Notes: generated from the letters alone by a model not told the origin. A stretch of DNA of 32,426 bases from Burkholderiales bacterium Ga0074133 (GCA_001464865.1 LNEG01000217.1:1-32426), one strand, 5' to 3'. Counted from the stretch's first letter, positions 23,919 to 32,184 are shown. Numbers and translations are program-made.

Positions 23919-24731
23919 ATGAGCAACCCACCCACCGCACTCGCCACCGCACGGGGCACCTTCCGGGTCGCCGTCGATGGCGATGCCACCGCGCCCGCAC
24001 TGGTGCTGGGTAACTCGCTGGGCACCACCCTCGAGATGTGGGAGCCCCAGGTGCTCGCGCTGTCCCAGGCGTTCCGCGTGATCCGCTACGACACGCGCGG
24101 CCACGGCGACAGTCCCGTGACGCCCGGTCCCTACAGCTTTGAAGAGCTGGGCCAGGATGTGCTGGCTGTGCTGGACGCACTGGGGGTGGACAAGGCATCG
24201 TTTTGCGGCATCTCCATGGGTGGGCACACCGGCTTATGGCTGGGTGTGCATGCCGGCCACCGGCTGCAGGCACTGGCGGTGTGCAACAGTGCCGCCCGCA
24301 TTGGCGCGCTGGGCCCGTGGATGGAGCGCGCAGCCATGGTGCGCAGCTCGGGTGCCGCCGGCATGCGAACGCTGGCCGACTCTGCCCCCGGGCGCTGGTT
24401 CACCCCTGAGTTTGCACAGGCGCAACCGGCCGTGGTGCAGGCCGCCCAGGAATGGCTTGCAGGCATTGACCCCGAAGGCTACGCCGCCTGCTGCGAGGCA
24501 TTGGGTGCATCCGACCTGCGCAACGCGCTCGGCCGCATTGCCACGCCCACGCTGCTGGTGGCGGGCGATGCCGACCCCGTGACCACGGTGGCCGATGCCG
24601 AGGCCATGCAGGCTGGCATCCCCGGCGCCCGGCTGGTGGTGCTGCCGGCTTCGCACCTGTCCAACCTGGAGACGCCGCAGGCGTTCTCGGCAGCACTGCT
24701 GGGCTTTCTGGCCGGTGCGCTCGCGGCTTGA
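23919..24731 (+). CDS. pcaD: 3-oxoadipate enol-lactonase
   Basis: A 270-residue alpha/beta hydrolase that opens 3-oxoadipate enol-lactone to 3-oxoadipate, the step shared by the catechol and protocatechuate ortho pathways. The nucleophile S99 lies in the elbow GISMGG. The acid is the Asp in VAGDADPVT (near residue 213), and the histidine lies in PASHLSN (near 246). LGNSLGTTLEMWEPQ (30-44) is typical of PcaD. AAGGAA precedes the ATG. It is followed by catC after 69 bases, so here the ortho pathway for catechol carries its own lactonase. Confidence 0.92.
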   Translation: MSNPPTALATARGTFRVAVDGDATAPALVLGNSLGTTLEMWEPQVLALSQAFRVIRYDTRGHGDSPVTPGPYSFEELGQDVLAVLDALGVDKASFCGISMGGHTGLWLGVHAGHRLQALAVCNSAARIGALGPWMERAAMVRSSGAAGMRTLADSAPGRWFTPEFAQAQPAVVQAAQEWLAGIDPEGYAACCEALGASDLRNALGRIATPTLLVAGDADPVTTVADAEAMQAGIPGARLVVLPASHLSNLETPQAFSAALLGFLAGALAA

Positions 24732-24800
24732 ACGACCTCAGGCCCCCCTCCACATTCCCTGTCCGCAACCGCATCACCCACCCAACCCCGAAGGAAAACC

Positions 24801-25079
24801 ATGCTGTACCTCGTCCACATGATTGTCGACATCCCCGCAACACTGGCCCCCGAAGAGGCCGCGCGCATCAAGGCCGAGGAGAAGGCCTATTCGCAGCAGC
24901 TGCAGCGCAGCGGCCAGTGGGCGCACCTGTGGCGCGTGGTGGGTGAATACGCCAACTACAGCGTGTTCGACGTGCCCGGCAACGACGAGCTGCACGACAT
25001 GCTGAGCAAGCTGCCGCTGTTCCCGTACATGAAGATCGGCGTGACGCCGTTGGCCCGGCATCCATCGTCGATTGCCTGA
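24801..25079 (+). CDS. catC: Muconolactone delta-isomerase
   Basis: A 92-residue ferredoxin-like-fold isomerase that turns (+)-muconolactone into 3-oxoadipate enol-lactone; it works as a decamer in other bacteria. The start MLYLVHMIVDIP, the central SGQWAHLWRVVGEYANYSVFDV and the end LPLFPYMKIGVTPLARHPS are all typical, and the length is the family norm. AAGGAAAA lies just upstream. The order pcaD-catC is the reverse of metabolic order. Confidence 0.95.
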   Translation: MLYLVHMIVDIPATLAPEEAARIKAEEKAYSQQLQRSGQWAHLWRVVGEYANYSVFDVPGNDELHDMLSKLPLFPYMKIGVTPLARHPSSIA

Positions 25080-25141
25080 CTTGCCCCGCTGGCGCACGCG
25101 CACCGTGGCCAGCGGTTTCCGCGCCCATCCGGAGAGACCCC

Positions 25142-26134
25142 ATGAACCCCACCCGTCGAATCCTTGCAACCGCGGTGGCCGTTGCTGCCGCAACGCTGGT
25201 GCTGCCCGCACCCGCATGGGCCCAGACCGATGCGGCCTGGCCTTCCAGGCCCATCAAGTGGGTGGTGCCGTTTCCGCCCGGGGGCGCCATGGACGTGATC
25301 GCCCGCACGCTGGGCGAGAAAGCTGCGCGTGAACTGGGGCAGGCCGTGGTGGTCGAGAACCGGCCGGGCGCAGGCGGCAACATCGGTGCCGACTACGTGG
25401 CCAAGCAGCCGGCCGACGGCTACACCATCATGGTCACGTCGATTGGCATGGCGACCAACCGGGCGCTGTACCCCAAGCTCACGTACGACCCGGTCAGGGA
25501 CTTTGCCCCCATCAGCCTGCTGGCCGTGGTGCCCAACGTGCTGGTGGTCAACGCCGCCAACACCAGCGACCGCAGCGTGAAGGATGTGGTGGCGCGCGCC
25601 GGCAAGGAGCCCGGCAAGCTCACCTACGCATCGGCAGGCAACGGCACATCGATCCACCTGGCGGGTGAGGTGTTTGCGTCCATGGCGGGTGTGCAGATGA
25701 CGCACATCCCCTACAAGGGCAGCGGCCCCGCCGTGACCGACATGCTGGGCGGCCAGGTGGACCTGATGTTTGACAGCATCACATCGGCGCGCCCGCACAT
25801 CCAGTCGGGCAAGCTGCGCGCGCTGGCCGTGACCACCGCGCGGCGCTCGCCCGCGCTGCCTGATGTGCCCACCGTGGCCGAGGCCGGTGTGCCCGGCTAC
25901 GAGGTGTCGCCCTGGTTTGCCGTGTTTGCCCGCATGGGCACGCCGCCCGAGGTGATTGCGCGCCTGAACAAGGTGCTCAACGACGCCATGAAGCAGCCCG
26001 AGACCCTGCGCAAGCTCGAAAGCGTGGGCGCAGAGCCCATCGGCTCCACACCGCAGGAACTGGCCACGCACCTGAACCGCGAACTTGAGCGCTGGGGCAA
26101 ACTCATCCAGCAGCGCGATATCCGCGCAGACTGA
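25142..26134 (+). CDS. Bug/TctC-family periplasmic solute-binding protein
   Basis: A 330-residue binding protein with a clear signal peptide (basic start, hydrophobic stretch, PAPAWAQ ending near residue 28). Family motifs include WPSRPIKWVVPFPPGGAMDVIAR, VENRPGAGG, YDPVRDFAPISLLA, THIPYKGSGPAVTDMLGGQVDLMFD and LPDVPTVAEAG. The gene is intact and lies between catC and benE in the same operon, 62 bases after catC, with GGAGAG before the ATG. No TctAB genes are present. It may capture an aromatic acid such as benzoate or act as a sensor; neither is shown by the sequence. Confidence 0.88.
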   Translation: MNPTRRILATAVAVAAATLVLPAPAWAQTDAAWPSRPIKWVVPFPPGGAMDVIARTLGEKAARELGQAVVVENRPGAGGNIGADYVAKQPADGYTIMVTSIGMATNRALYPKLTYDPVRDFAPISLLAVVPNVLVVNAANTSDRSVKDVVARAGKEPGKLTYASAGNGTSIHLAGEVFASMAGVQMTHIPYKGSGPAVTDMLGGQVDLMFDSITSARPHIQSGKLRALAVTTARRSPALPDVPTVAEAGVPGYEVSPWFAVFARMGTPPEVIARLNKVLNDAMKQPETLRKLESVGAEPIGSTPQELATHLNRELERWGKLIQQRDIRAD

Positions 26135-26171
26135 CGCGCGGCCTGCGGGCCGCACAGAAAGGCGTGTACAC

Positions 26172-27347
26172 ATGCGGTTCAAGGACTGGTCTCTGACCGC
26201 CTGGGTGGCGGGCTTTCTGGCGGTGCTCATCTCGTACTGCGGGCCGCTGGTGATCTTTATCCAGGCGGCGCAGGCGGGGCATATTCCTGCGGAGCAGGTG
26301 TCTTCGTGGATCTGGGCGATCTCCATGGGCGCAGGCGTCAGCGGGCTGCTGCTGAGCTGGTGGCTGCGGCTGCCGATTGTCACGGCGTGGTCCGCGCCGG
26401 GCACGGCACTGTTGCTCACGCTGTTCCCGCGCATCGGCATGCCCGAGGTGGTGGGTGCCTATCTGGTGGCGGCCGCCATCGTGGTGCTGCTCGGCGCCAC
26501 CGGCTATTTCGAGAAGGTGGTCAGCCGCATTCCCAAGGGCATTGCGGCCGGCATGATGGCTGGCATCCTGTTCCAGTTTGGCGTGCAGGCCTTCCGCGTG
26601 AGTGGCGATGCGCCTGCCGTGGTGCTGGCCATGCTGGCGGCCTACCTGCTGGGCCGGCGCCTGTGGCCGCGCTATGCGGTGGTGGGGGTGGCCTGCACGG
26701 GCTTTGCCGTGGCGTGGGCGCTGGGCACCACCCACCTGCAATCCCTGTCGCTGGCGCTGGCCACGCCGGTGGCCATCGTGCCCCGGTTCGAGGCGGGCGC
26801 CATGCTCAGCCTGGCGGTGCCGCTGGTCCTGGTCAGCCTGACCGGGCAGTACCTGCCGGGCATGGCCGTGCTGCGGCTGGCCGGCTACCCGGTGCCCTCG
26901 CGCGCCATCGTCACGGGCACCGGCGTCGCATCGCTGGCCGTGGCCTGCTTTGGCGGCATCTCCATCGTGCTGGCCTCCATCACGGCAGCGCTGTGCACCG
27001 GCAAGGACGCGCACCCGGACCCTGACAAGCGCTATGTGGCCGGCATGGCCAACGGGGTGTTCTACATCGTGGGCGGCACGTTTGCCGGCACCATCGTGCA
27101 GCTGTTTGCCGCGTTCGCGGGGCCGCTGATTGCGGCCCTGGCGGGGCTGGCGCTCATCGGCGCGGTGGTGTCCAACATCCGCGCGCTGGCAGACGAGGGC
27201 TCTTACATCGAGCCCTCGGTTATCACGTTTGTGGCCACGGCGTCGGGCATGTCGCTGTTTGGCCTGGGCGCAGCGTTCTGGGGCGTGGTGCTGGGCATGG
27301 CGGCCTACTGGCTGATCCCGCGCACGGGCGGCCCTGCCGCCCGCTGA
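26172..27347 (+). CDS. benE: Benzoate/H+ symporter (BenE family)
   Basis: A 391-residue membrane protein of the BenE family with about 12 hydrophobic segments, importing benzoate with protons. Typical segments are SYCGPLVIFIQAA (17-29), TAWSAPGTALL (72-82), IPKGIAAGMMAGILFQFG (near 121-138) and LTGQYLPGMAVLR (near 223-235). The start at 26172 begins right before the first conserved helix. It ends the cat-ben operon, facing the LysR gene 30 bases away. Together with BenK the operon encodes two unrelated benzoate importers. Confidence 0.9.
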   Translation: MRFKDWSLTAWVAGFLAVLISYCGPLVIFIQAAQAGHIPAEQVSSWIWAISMGAGVSGLLLSWWLRLPIVTAWSAPGTALLLTLFPRIGMPEVVGAYLVAAAIVVLLGATGYFEKVVSRIPKGIAAGMMAGILFQFGVQAFRVSGDAPAVVLAMLAAYLLGRRLWPRYAVVGVACTGFAVAWALGTTHLQSLSLALATPVAIVPRFEAGAMLSLAVPLVLVSLTGQYLPGMAVLRLAGYPVPSRAIVTGTGVASLAVACFGGISIVLASITAALCTGKDAHPDPDKRYVAGMANGVFYIVGGTFAGTIVQLFAAFAGPLIAALAGLALIGAVVSNIRALADEGSYIEPSVITFVATASGMSLFGLGAAFWGVVLGMAAYWLIPRTGGPAAR

Positions 27348-27377
27348 CGCCGCACCCCGGGCGTGGCCCGCGCCGAA

Positions 27378-28358
27378 TCACGCGACGACGGACGAGGGGT
27401 ACAGCGTGCGCAGCGTGTGGCGGATCAGCTCTGCCATCGCCTGCTGCGTGAGCGTGGCCGGGCGCTGCGAGCTCACGGCCATGAAGAGCTTGCTGCGCAG
27501 GCGGGTGCCGCCGGCGGCGGGCTCGCCCGCGTCTGCCGCCGCATCGGCCGTGGCCCCCTGGATGGGACGCGTATGGAACACCTCGGCCTTGCCCGACGTG
27601 GTCACCGCGTTCATCGGCAGCACGGCACAGCCGGCGCCATCGGCCACCAGGTCCAGGATGGCGGCCACGCCGTCAATCTCCAGACTGATCTGCGGGCGCT
27701 TGCCGCGTGCGGCCAGTTCCGATTCGACCAGCATGCGGATCGAATTGGGCCGCGTGGGGATGACCAGCGGGTAACGGGGCAGCTCATCCAGCGGCAGGGC
27801 CCGGTCGGCCAGCGCATCGTCGGGCGCGCCCGTGGGGCCCGGGGCGCGGCGCTGCACCAGAAACAGATCTTCCTCCAGCAGCGCGGTGGTCTCGATGCCC
27901 GGCGAGGGCGTCGTGTTGTAGAGCAGGGCAATGTCGAGCAGGCCGGTGGTCAGCGATTCGCGCATGGCCACCGTGAGTCCTTCGCTGATGGCCAGCGCGG
28001 CGTCGGGCATCTTCACGCGAAACGCGCGGGTGAGCGGTACCGTCAGCACCTTGGCAATGCTGGGCGGCAGGCCGATGGCCACGCGCCCGGCCAGCGCACC
28101 GCGCACGCGTCCCAGCTCCTCGCGCGCGCGCTCCACCTGGTGCAGGATGCCGCGGCCGTGTTCCAGCAGCAGCCGGCCCGCTTCGGTGGGCGTGGCACCG
28201 CGGCCGTTGCGCACCAGCAGGTTCTGGCGCAGCTCCACCTCCAGCAGGCGCACCTGGCGGCTCAGCGCGGGTTGGGCAATGTCCAGCACCACCGAGGCGC
28301 GCGTGAAGCTACCCAGCTCGGCCACCCGTACAAAGTATTCGATCTGCTTGAGGTCCAT
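27378..28358 (-). CDS. LysR-family regulator, likely of the adjacent protocatechuate 4,5-cleavage genes
   Basis: A 326-residue LysR regulator with an intact winged helix (MDLKQIEYFVRVAELGSFTR, QPALSRQVRLLEVEL, residues 1-43) and effector domain. It is unlike CatR in this window and resembles the Nac/CynR-like branch. Its last 145 residues are almost identical to the truncated copy at 12447-12869. It diverges from the ModA-like gene that begins the pmd cluster, 181 bases away, the usual place for a pathway regulator (compare PmdR in Comamonas). The effector is unknown. The last residues (YPSSVVA) differ from the fragment's end, which was replaced by repeat sequence. Confidence 0.85.
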   Translation of the reverse strand: MDLKQIEYFVRVAELGSFTRASVVLDIAQPALSRQVRLLEVELRQNLLVRNGRGATPTEAGRLLLEHGRGILHQVERAREELGRVRGALAGRVAIGLPPSIAKVLTVPLTRAFRVKMPDAALAISEGLTVAMRESLTTGLLDIALLYNTTPSPGIETTALLEEDLFLVQRRAPGPTGAPDDALADRALPLDELPRYPLVIPTRPNSIRMLVESELAARGKRPQISLEIDGVAAILDLVADGAGCAVLPMNAVTTSGKAEVFHTRPIQGATADAAADAGEPAAGGTRLRSKLFMAVSSQRPATLTQQAMAELIRHTLRTLYPSSVVA

Positions 28359-28539
28359 GGGTAAGGCCCTGATTGCAATAGCTGTGGGTCATCAATCACG
28401 GAATGATATAGCTGGTAGTGCCCGCGCCGACTTCATGAATGCAGCCGCGCTCTCCACAATCGGTGCCACAGAAAGCCCGTTGCGGCTTTCCAGGCGGCCC
28501 TTCCAGGGCTGCACGGAGCCCGCCAGGAGACGAACACCC
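28359..28539. promoter_or_regulatory. Divergent promoter region, LysR / pmd cluster
   Basis: This 181-base gap holds an inverted repeat TGATTG (28370-28375)/CAATCA (28393-28398) and a direct repeat ATAGCTG (28378-28384 and 28408-28414) spaced 30 bases, about three helical turns. These lie close to the LysR start and are candidates for its binding sites. AGGAG (28525-28529) serves the downstream gene. Confidence 0.45.
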
Positions 28540-29241
28540 ATGACCACTGCACCGCTGCTGCGCGGAATTTCTTCCATGGCCACCCGCCAGGTGCTGGCCG
28601 AGCTGACGGCGGCCTATGCCGCCAGCGCCGCCGGTGCGGGTGTGGTGCAGATCGAATCGGTGGGCGGTGTGGACGCAGCCAGGCGCGTCGCGGCCGGTGA
28701 GGCCTTTGACGTAGTCATCCTCGCGTCGGACGCCATCGACAAGCTCATGGCTGCCGGCCACCTGCTGCCCGGCAGCAAGGTGGACTGGGTGCACTCCGGC
28801 GTGGCCGTGGCCGTGCCCGCAGGCGCAACGCTGCCCGACATCAGCACCGAAGACGCCGTGCGCAATGCCGTGCTGGCCGCGCCCAGCATCAGCCTGTCCA
28901 CAGGCCCCAGCGGCGTGGCGCTGGCCCAGCTGTTCGAGCGCTGGGGCATTGCCGGGCAGATCGCCCCGCGCATGGTGCAGGCGCCCCCCGGCGTGCCTGT
29001 GGGCTCGCTGGTGGCCAGGGGCGAGGTGGCGCTGGGCTTTCAGCAACTGAGTGAGCTGCTGCATGTGCAGGGCATCGAGATCGTAGGCCCGCTGCCACCG
29101 GCCATCCAGATCACCACCACGTTTTCCGCAGGCGTTGGCGTGCATTCGCAACAGGTGGATGCCGCGCGTTCGCTGCTGGCCTACCTGTCTTCTCCTGCTG
29201 CCGCAGACGCCAAACGCAAGCAAGGCATGGAACCCGCCTGA
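28540..29241 (+). CDS. ModA-like substrate-binding-fold protein without signal peptide
   Basis: A 233-residue protein of the type 2 periplasmic-binding fold, nearest in pattern to molybdate-binding ModA-like proteins. Segments include GGVDAARRVAAGEAFDVVILASDAIDKL (about 47-74), STGPSGVALAQLFERWGI (near 126-143), VGSLVARGEVALGFQQLSELL and a C-terminal ARSLLAYLSSPAAA. The N-terminus (MTTAPLLRGISSMATRQVL) has no hydrophobic export signal, and AGGAG before the ATG supports this start, so it is probably cytoplasmic. No ABC membrane genes are nearby. It leads the pmd cluster, 38 bases before pmdE. Its role is unknown: a ligand sensor or an accessory of the pathway are possibilities, not conclusions. 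Confidence 0.75.
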   Translation: MTTAPLLRGISSMATRQVLAELTAAYAASAAGAGVVQIESVGGVDAARRVAAGEAFDVVILASDAIDKLMAAGHLLPGSKVDWVHSGVAVAVPAGATLPDISTEDAVRNAVLAAPSISLSTGPSGVALAQLFERWGIAGQIAPRMVQAPPGVPVGSLVARGEVALGFQQLSELLHVQGIEIVGPLPPAIQITTTFSAGVGVHSQQVDAARSLLAYLSSPAAADAKRKQGMEPA

Positions 29242-29279
29242 CCAGCTATCAAAAGAACACCTTCCAGGAGCACCCAAAA

Positions 29280-30314
29280 ATGAGCCTCATCATCGACTGC
29301 CACGGCCACTACACCACGGCCCCCAAGGCGCTGGAGAACTGGCGCAATGCGCAGATCGCCGGCATCCAGGACCCGGCGGTCATGCCCAAGGTGGCCGACC
29401 TGCACATCAGCGACGACGAGCTGCGCGAGTCCATCGAGGCCAACCAGCTCAGGCTGATGAAGGAGCGCGGCAGCGACATCACGCTGTTCAGCCCGCGTGC
29501 GAGCTTCATGGCTCACCACATCGGCGACTTCAACGTGTCCAGCACCTGGGCGGCCATCTGCAATGAGCTGTGCTTTCGCGTCTCCACGCTGTTCCCTGAC
29601 CATTTCGTGCCCGTGGCCATGCTGCCGCAGTCACCCGGTGTCGATCCCGCCACCTGCATCCCCGAGCTGGAAAAGTGCGTGCACGAATACGGCGCCGTGG
29701 GCATCAACCTGAACCCCGATCCTTCGGGCGGCCACTGGACCAGCCCCCCGCTGACCGACAAGCACTGGTACCCCATCTACGAAAAGATGGTGGAGTACGA
29801 CCTGCCCGCCATGATCCACGTGAGCACCAGCTGCAACGCGTGCTTTCACACCACCGGCGCGCACTACCTGAACGCCGACACGACGGCCTTCATGCAGCTC
29901 ATCCAGGGCGACCTGTTCAAGGACTTTCCCACGCTCAAGTTCCTGATCCCGCATGGCGGCGGCGCGGTGCCTTATCACTGGGGCCGCTTCCGGGGCTTGG
30001 CGCAAGAGATGAAGAAGCCCCTGCTCGACGAGCACCTGATGAACAACGTGTACTTCGACACCTGCGTGTACCACCAGCCCGGGATCGACCTGCTGAACAC
30101 CGTGATCCCGGTGAAGAACGTGCTGTTTGCCAGCGAAATGATCGGCGCGGTGCGCGGCATCGACCCCACCACCGGCAACTACTACGACGACACCAAGCGC
30201 TACATCGAGGCCTCCACCATCCTGAGCGCCGACGACAAGCACCAGATCTACGAAGCCAACACGCGCCGCGTGTTCTCCCGACTCGATTCACGCCTGAAGG
30301 CAAAGGGGCTCTGA
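29280..30314 (+). CDS. pmdE: 4-oxalomesaconate hydratase (amidohydrolase family)
   Basis: A 344-residue TIM-barrel protein of the amidohydrolase-2 family, matching LigJ/PmdE, which adds water to 4-oxalomesaconate to give 4-carboxy-4-hydroxy-2-oxoadipate. The first metal ligands are H8 and H10 in DCHGHYT; further His residues lie in MIHVSTS (near 179) and [15 protein letters not shown] (near 222-236), and SEMIGAVRG (near 285) is typical. CAGGAG lies just upstream. It matches the hydratase-aldolase-hydrolase-dioxygenase gene order of Comamonas pmdEFDA. The gap to pmdF is 1 base. Confidence 0.9.
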   Translation: MSLIIDCHGHYTTAPKALENWRNAQIAGIQDPAVMPKVADLHISDDELRESIEANQLRLMKERGSDITLFSPRASFMAHHIGDFNVSSTWAAICNELCFRVSTLFPDHFVPVAMLPQSPGVDPATCIPELEKCVHEYGAVGINLNPDPSGGHWTSPPLTDKHWYPIYEKMVEYDLPAMIHVSTSCNACFHTTGAHYLNADTTAFMQLIQGDLFKDFPTLKFLIPHGGGAVPYHWGRFRGLAQEMKKPLLDEHLMNNVYFDTCVYHQPGIDLLNTVIPVKNVLFASEMIGAVRGIDPTTGNYYDDTKRYIEASTILSADDKHQIYEANTRRVFSRLDSRLKAKGL

Positions 30315-30315
30315 C

Positions 30316-30999
30316 ATGTTTGAACTGGGCGTTGTCTACCGCAACATCAATCGCGCCGACCGCGCAGCCGCCGACGGCCTGGCCGCCCTCGGCTCGGCCA
30401 CCGTGCACGAAGCCATGGGCCGCGTGGGCCTGCTCAAGCCCTACATGCGCCCCATCTACAGCGGCCAGCAGGTCAGCGGCACGGCCGTCACCGTGCTGCT
30501 GCAGCCGGGAGACAACTGGATGATGCATGTGGCGGCCGAGCAGATCCAGCCCGGCGACATCGTGGTGGCAGCCGTCACGTCTGAATGCACCGACGGCTAC
30601 TTCGGCGACCTGCTGGCCACCAGCTTCCAGGCCCGGGGCGCACGCGCACTCGTCATCGACGCCGGTGTGCGCGATGTGAAGACGCTGCAGGCCATGAACT
30701 TCCCCGTCTGGAGCCGCGCGATCAGCAGCAAGGGCACCATCAAGGCCACGCTGGGCTCGGTCAACATCCCCGTGGTGTGCGCCGGTGCGCTGGTCACGCC
30801 CGGCGACGTGATCGTGGCCGACGACGACGGTGTGGTGGTCGTGCCTGCCGCCCGCGCGGCAGAGACCCTGGCCGCCGCGCAGAAGCGCGAGAGCTTTGAA
30901 GGCGAAAAGCGCGCCAGGCTGGCCAGCGGCGTGCTGGGCCTGGACATGTACAACATGCGCCCCGCGCTGGAGAAGGCGGGCCTCAAATACCTCGACTGA
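30316..30999 (+). CDS. pmdF: 4-carboxy-4-hydroxy-2-oxoadipate aldolase
   Basis: A 227-residue class II, metal-dependent aldolase of the RraA-like fold (LigK/PmdF/GalC). It splits 4-carboxy-4-hydroxy-2-oxoadipate into pyruvate and oxaloacetate and can also act on related oxaloacetate-type substrates. Visible motifs are [11 protein letters not shown] (near 26-36), [29 protein letters not shown] with the active-site Asp region (near 80-108), and [11 protein letters not shown] (near 112-122), whose R and D correspond to the substrate-binding Arg and metal-binding Asp of the family. Its ATG is one base after the pmdE stop, so the two are coupled. A repeat-A copy separates it from pmdD. Confidence 0.92.
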   Translation: MFELGVVYRNINRADRAAADGLAALGSATVHEAMGRVGLLKPYMRPIYSGQQVSGTAVTVLLQPGDNWMMHVAAEQIQPGDIVVAAVTSECTDGYFGDLLATSFQARGARALVIDAGVRDVKTLQAMNFPVWSRAISSKGTIKATLGSVNIPVVCAGALVTPGDVIVADDDGVVVVPAARAAETLAAAQKRESFEGEKRARLASGVLGLDMYNMRPALEKAGLKYLD

Positions 31000-31002
31000 A
31001 GG

Positions 31003-31072
31003 CAATTTCAAGCGTTTTAGGCCGCAAGTCCAATTTTTAATTGCCTGTGTAGCTATTGAAACAATAGCAATC
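31003..31072 (-). repeat. Dispersed intergenic repeat A, copy 4, inside the pmd cluster
   Basis: It contains aggccgcaagtccaatttttaa and ends in a hairpin GCTATTG (31052-31058)/CAATAGC (31062-31068). It aligns with the reverse complement of 4266-4340 and, in the same orientation, with 5888-5958. It fills nearly all of the 78-base pmdF-pmdD gap. Confidence 0.7.
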
Positions 31073-31077
31073 TGACC

Positions 31078-32025
31078 ATGAATCCATCATCGACCGTCCT
31101 CTCTCCGGATCCGGCATTCACCAAAACGCCTGGCTGGCTTGACTGGTACGCCGGCCCCAGCCAGCCGCGCTTTCAGGTGCCCGCGGGCGCCGTGGATGCG
31201 CACTGCCACGTGTTCGGCCCCGGTGCCGAGTTTCCGTACGCGCCGGAGCGCAAGTACACGCCCTGCGACGCCAGCAAGCACCAGCTGTATGCACTGCGCG
31301 ACCACCTGGGCTTTGCGCGCAATGTGGTCGTGCAGGCCACCTGCCACGGTGCGGACAACCGCGCCATGGTGGATGCGCTGGTCCACTCCGGCGGCAAGGC
31401 GCGTGGCGTGGCCACCGTCAGGCGCTCGGTCACCGACGCAGAGCTGCAGGCCATGCACGCCGCCGGTGTGCGCGGCGTGCGCTTCAACTTCGTCAAGCGC
31501 CTGGTGGACTTCACGCCCAAGGACGAGCTGATGGAGATTGCCGCGCGCATCCACCAGCTCGGCTGGCATGTGGTGATTTACTTTGAAGCGGTGGACCTCC
31601 CCGAGCTGTGGGACTTCTTCACCGCGCTGCCGACCACCGTGGTGGTGGACCACATGGGGCGCCCCGATGTGGGCAAGCCGGTGGACGGGCCGGAGTTCGA
31701 GCTGTTCCTCCAATTCATGCGCCAGCACCCCAATGTGTGGAGCAAGGTGAGCTGCCCCGAGCGCCTGTCCGTCACCGGCCCCAAGGCACTGCACGGTGAG
31801 CAGGCGGCCTACCTGGACGTAGTGCCCTTTGCACGCCGGGTGGTCGAGGAGTTCCCCGACCGCGTGCTCTGGGGCACCGACTGGCCGCACCCCAACCTCA
31901 AGGACCACATGCCCGACGACGGCCTGCTGGTGGACTTCATTCCGCACATCGCGGTCACGCCCGAGCTGCAGCGCAAGCTGCTGGTCGACAACCCCATGCG
32001 CCTGTACTGGCCCGAGGAAGAATGA
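31078..32025 (+). CDS. pmdD: 2-pyrone-4,6-dicarboxylate hydrolase
   Basis: A 315-residue amidohydrolase-superfamily enzyme (LigI/PmdD) that opens 2-pyrone-4,6-dicarboxylate to 4-oxalomesaconate/4-carboxy-2-hydroxymuconate without needing a bound metal. Landmarks are VDAHCHVFGP with H42 and H44, RGVRFNFVKR (near 137-146), VVDHMGRPD (near 196-204), and WGTDWPHPN (near 262-270) with the catalytic Asp and His region. The start at 31078 has only a weak ribosome site because repeat A lies directly upstream; the first 20 residues are variable. A repeat-B element begins within its stop codon. Confidence 0.92.
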   Translation: MNPSSTVLSPDPAFTKTPGWLDWYAGPSQPRFQVPAGAVDAHCHVFGPGAEFPYAPERKYTPCDASKHQLYALRDHLGFARNVVVQATCHGADNRAMVDALVHSGGKARGVATVRRSVTDAELQAMHAAGVRGVRFNFVKRLVDFTPKDELMEIAARIHQLGWHVVIYFEAVDLPELWDFFTALPTTVVVDHMGRPDVGKPVDGPEFELFLQFMRQHPNVWSKVSCPERLSVTGPKALHGEQAAYLDVVPFARRVVEEFPDRVLWGTDWPHPNLKDHMPDDGLLVDFIPHIAVTPELQRKLLVDNPMRLYWPEEE

Positions 32026-32107
32026 CCCCCCTGAGTCGCCTGCGGCGCCATCCCCCAAGGGGGACACGGCCTTTGCTGCGGGGCGGCCCTTGCTGGCCGT
32101 CCCTGGC
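32025..32107 (+). repeat. Dispersed repeat B, copy 2, at the pmdD stop codon
   Basis: It starts on the last base of the pmdD TGA with CCCCCTGAGTCGCCTGCGG, has a hairpin TCCCCC/GGGGGA (32051-32056/32059-32064) and continues GCTGCGGGGCGGCCCTTGCT. It is almost identical to the reverse complement of 6006-6089. It lies in the 159-base gap between two genes expected to be in one operon. Confidence 0.75.
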
Positions 32108-32184
32108 GGCGGCAGCGCCGGTTTCAATCTCCGCGTGACATGTGCGCGCGGCGAACCAATGACGAGGTCTGAATAGGAAACACG

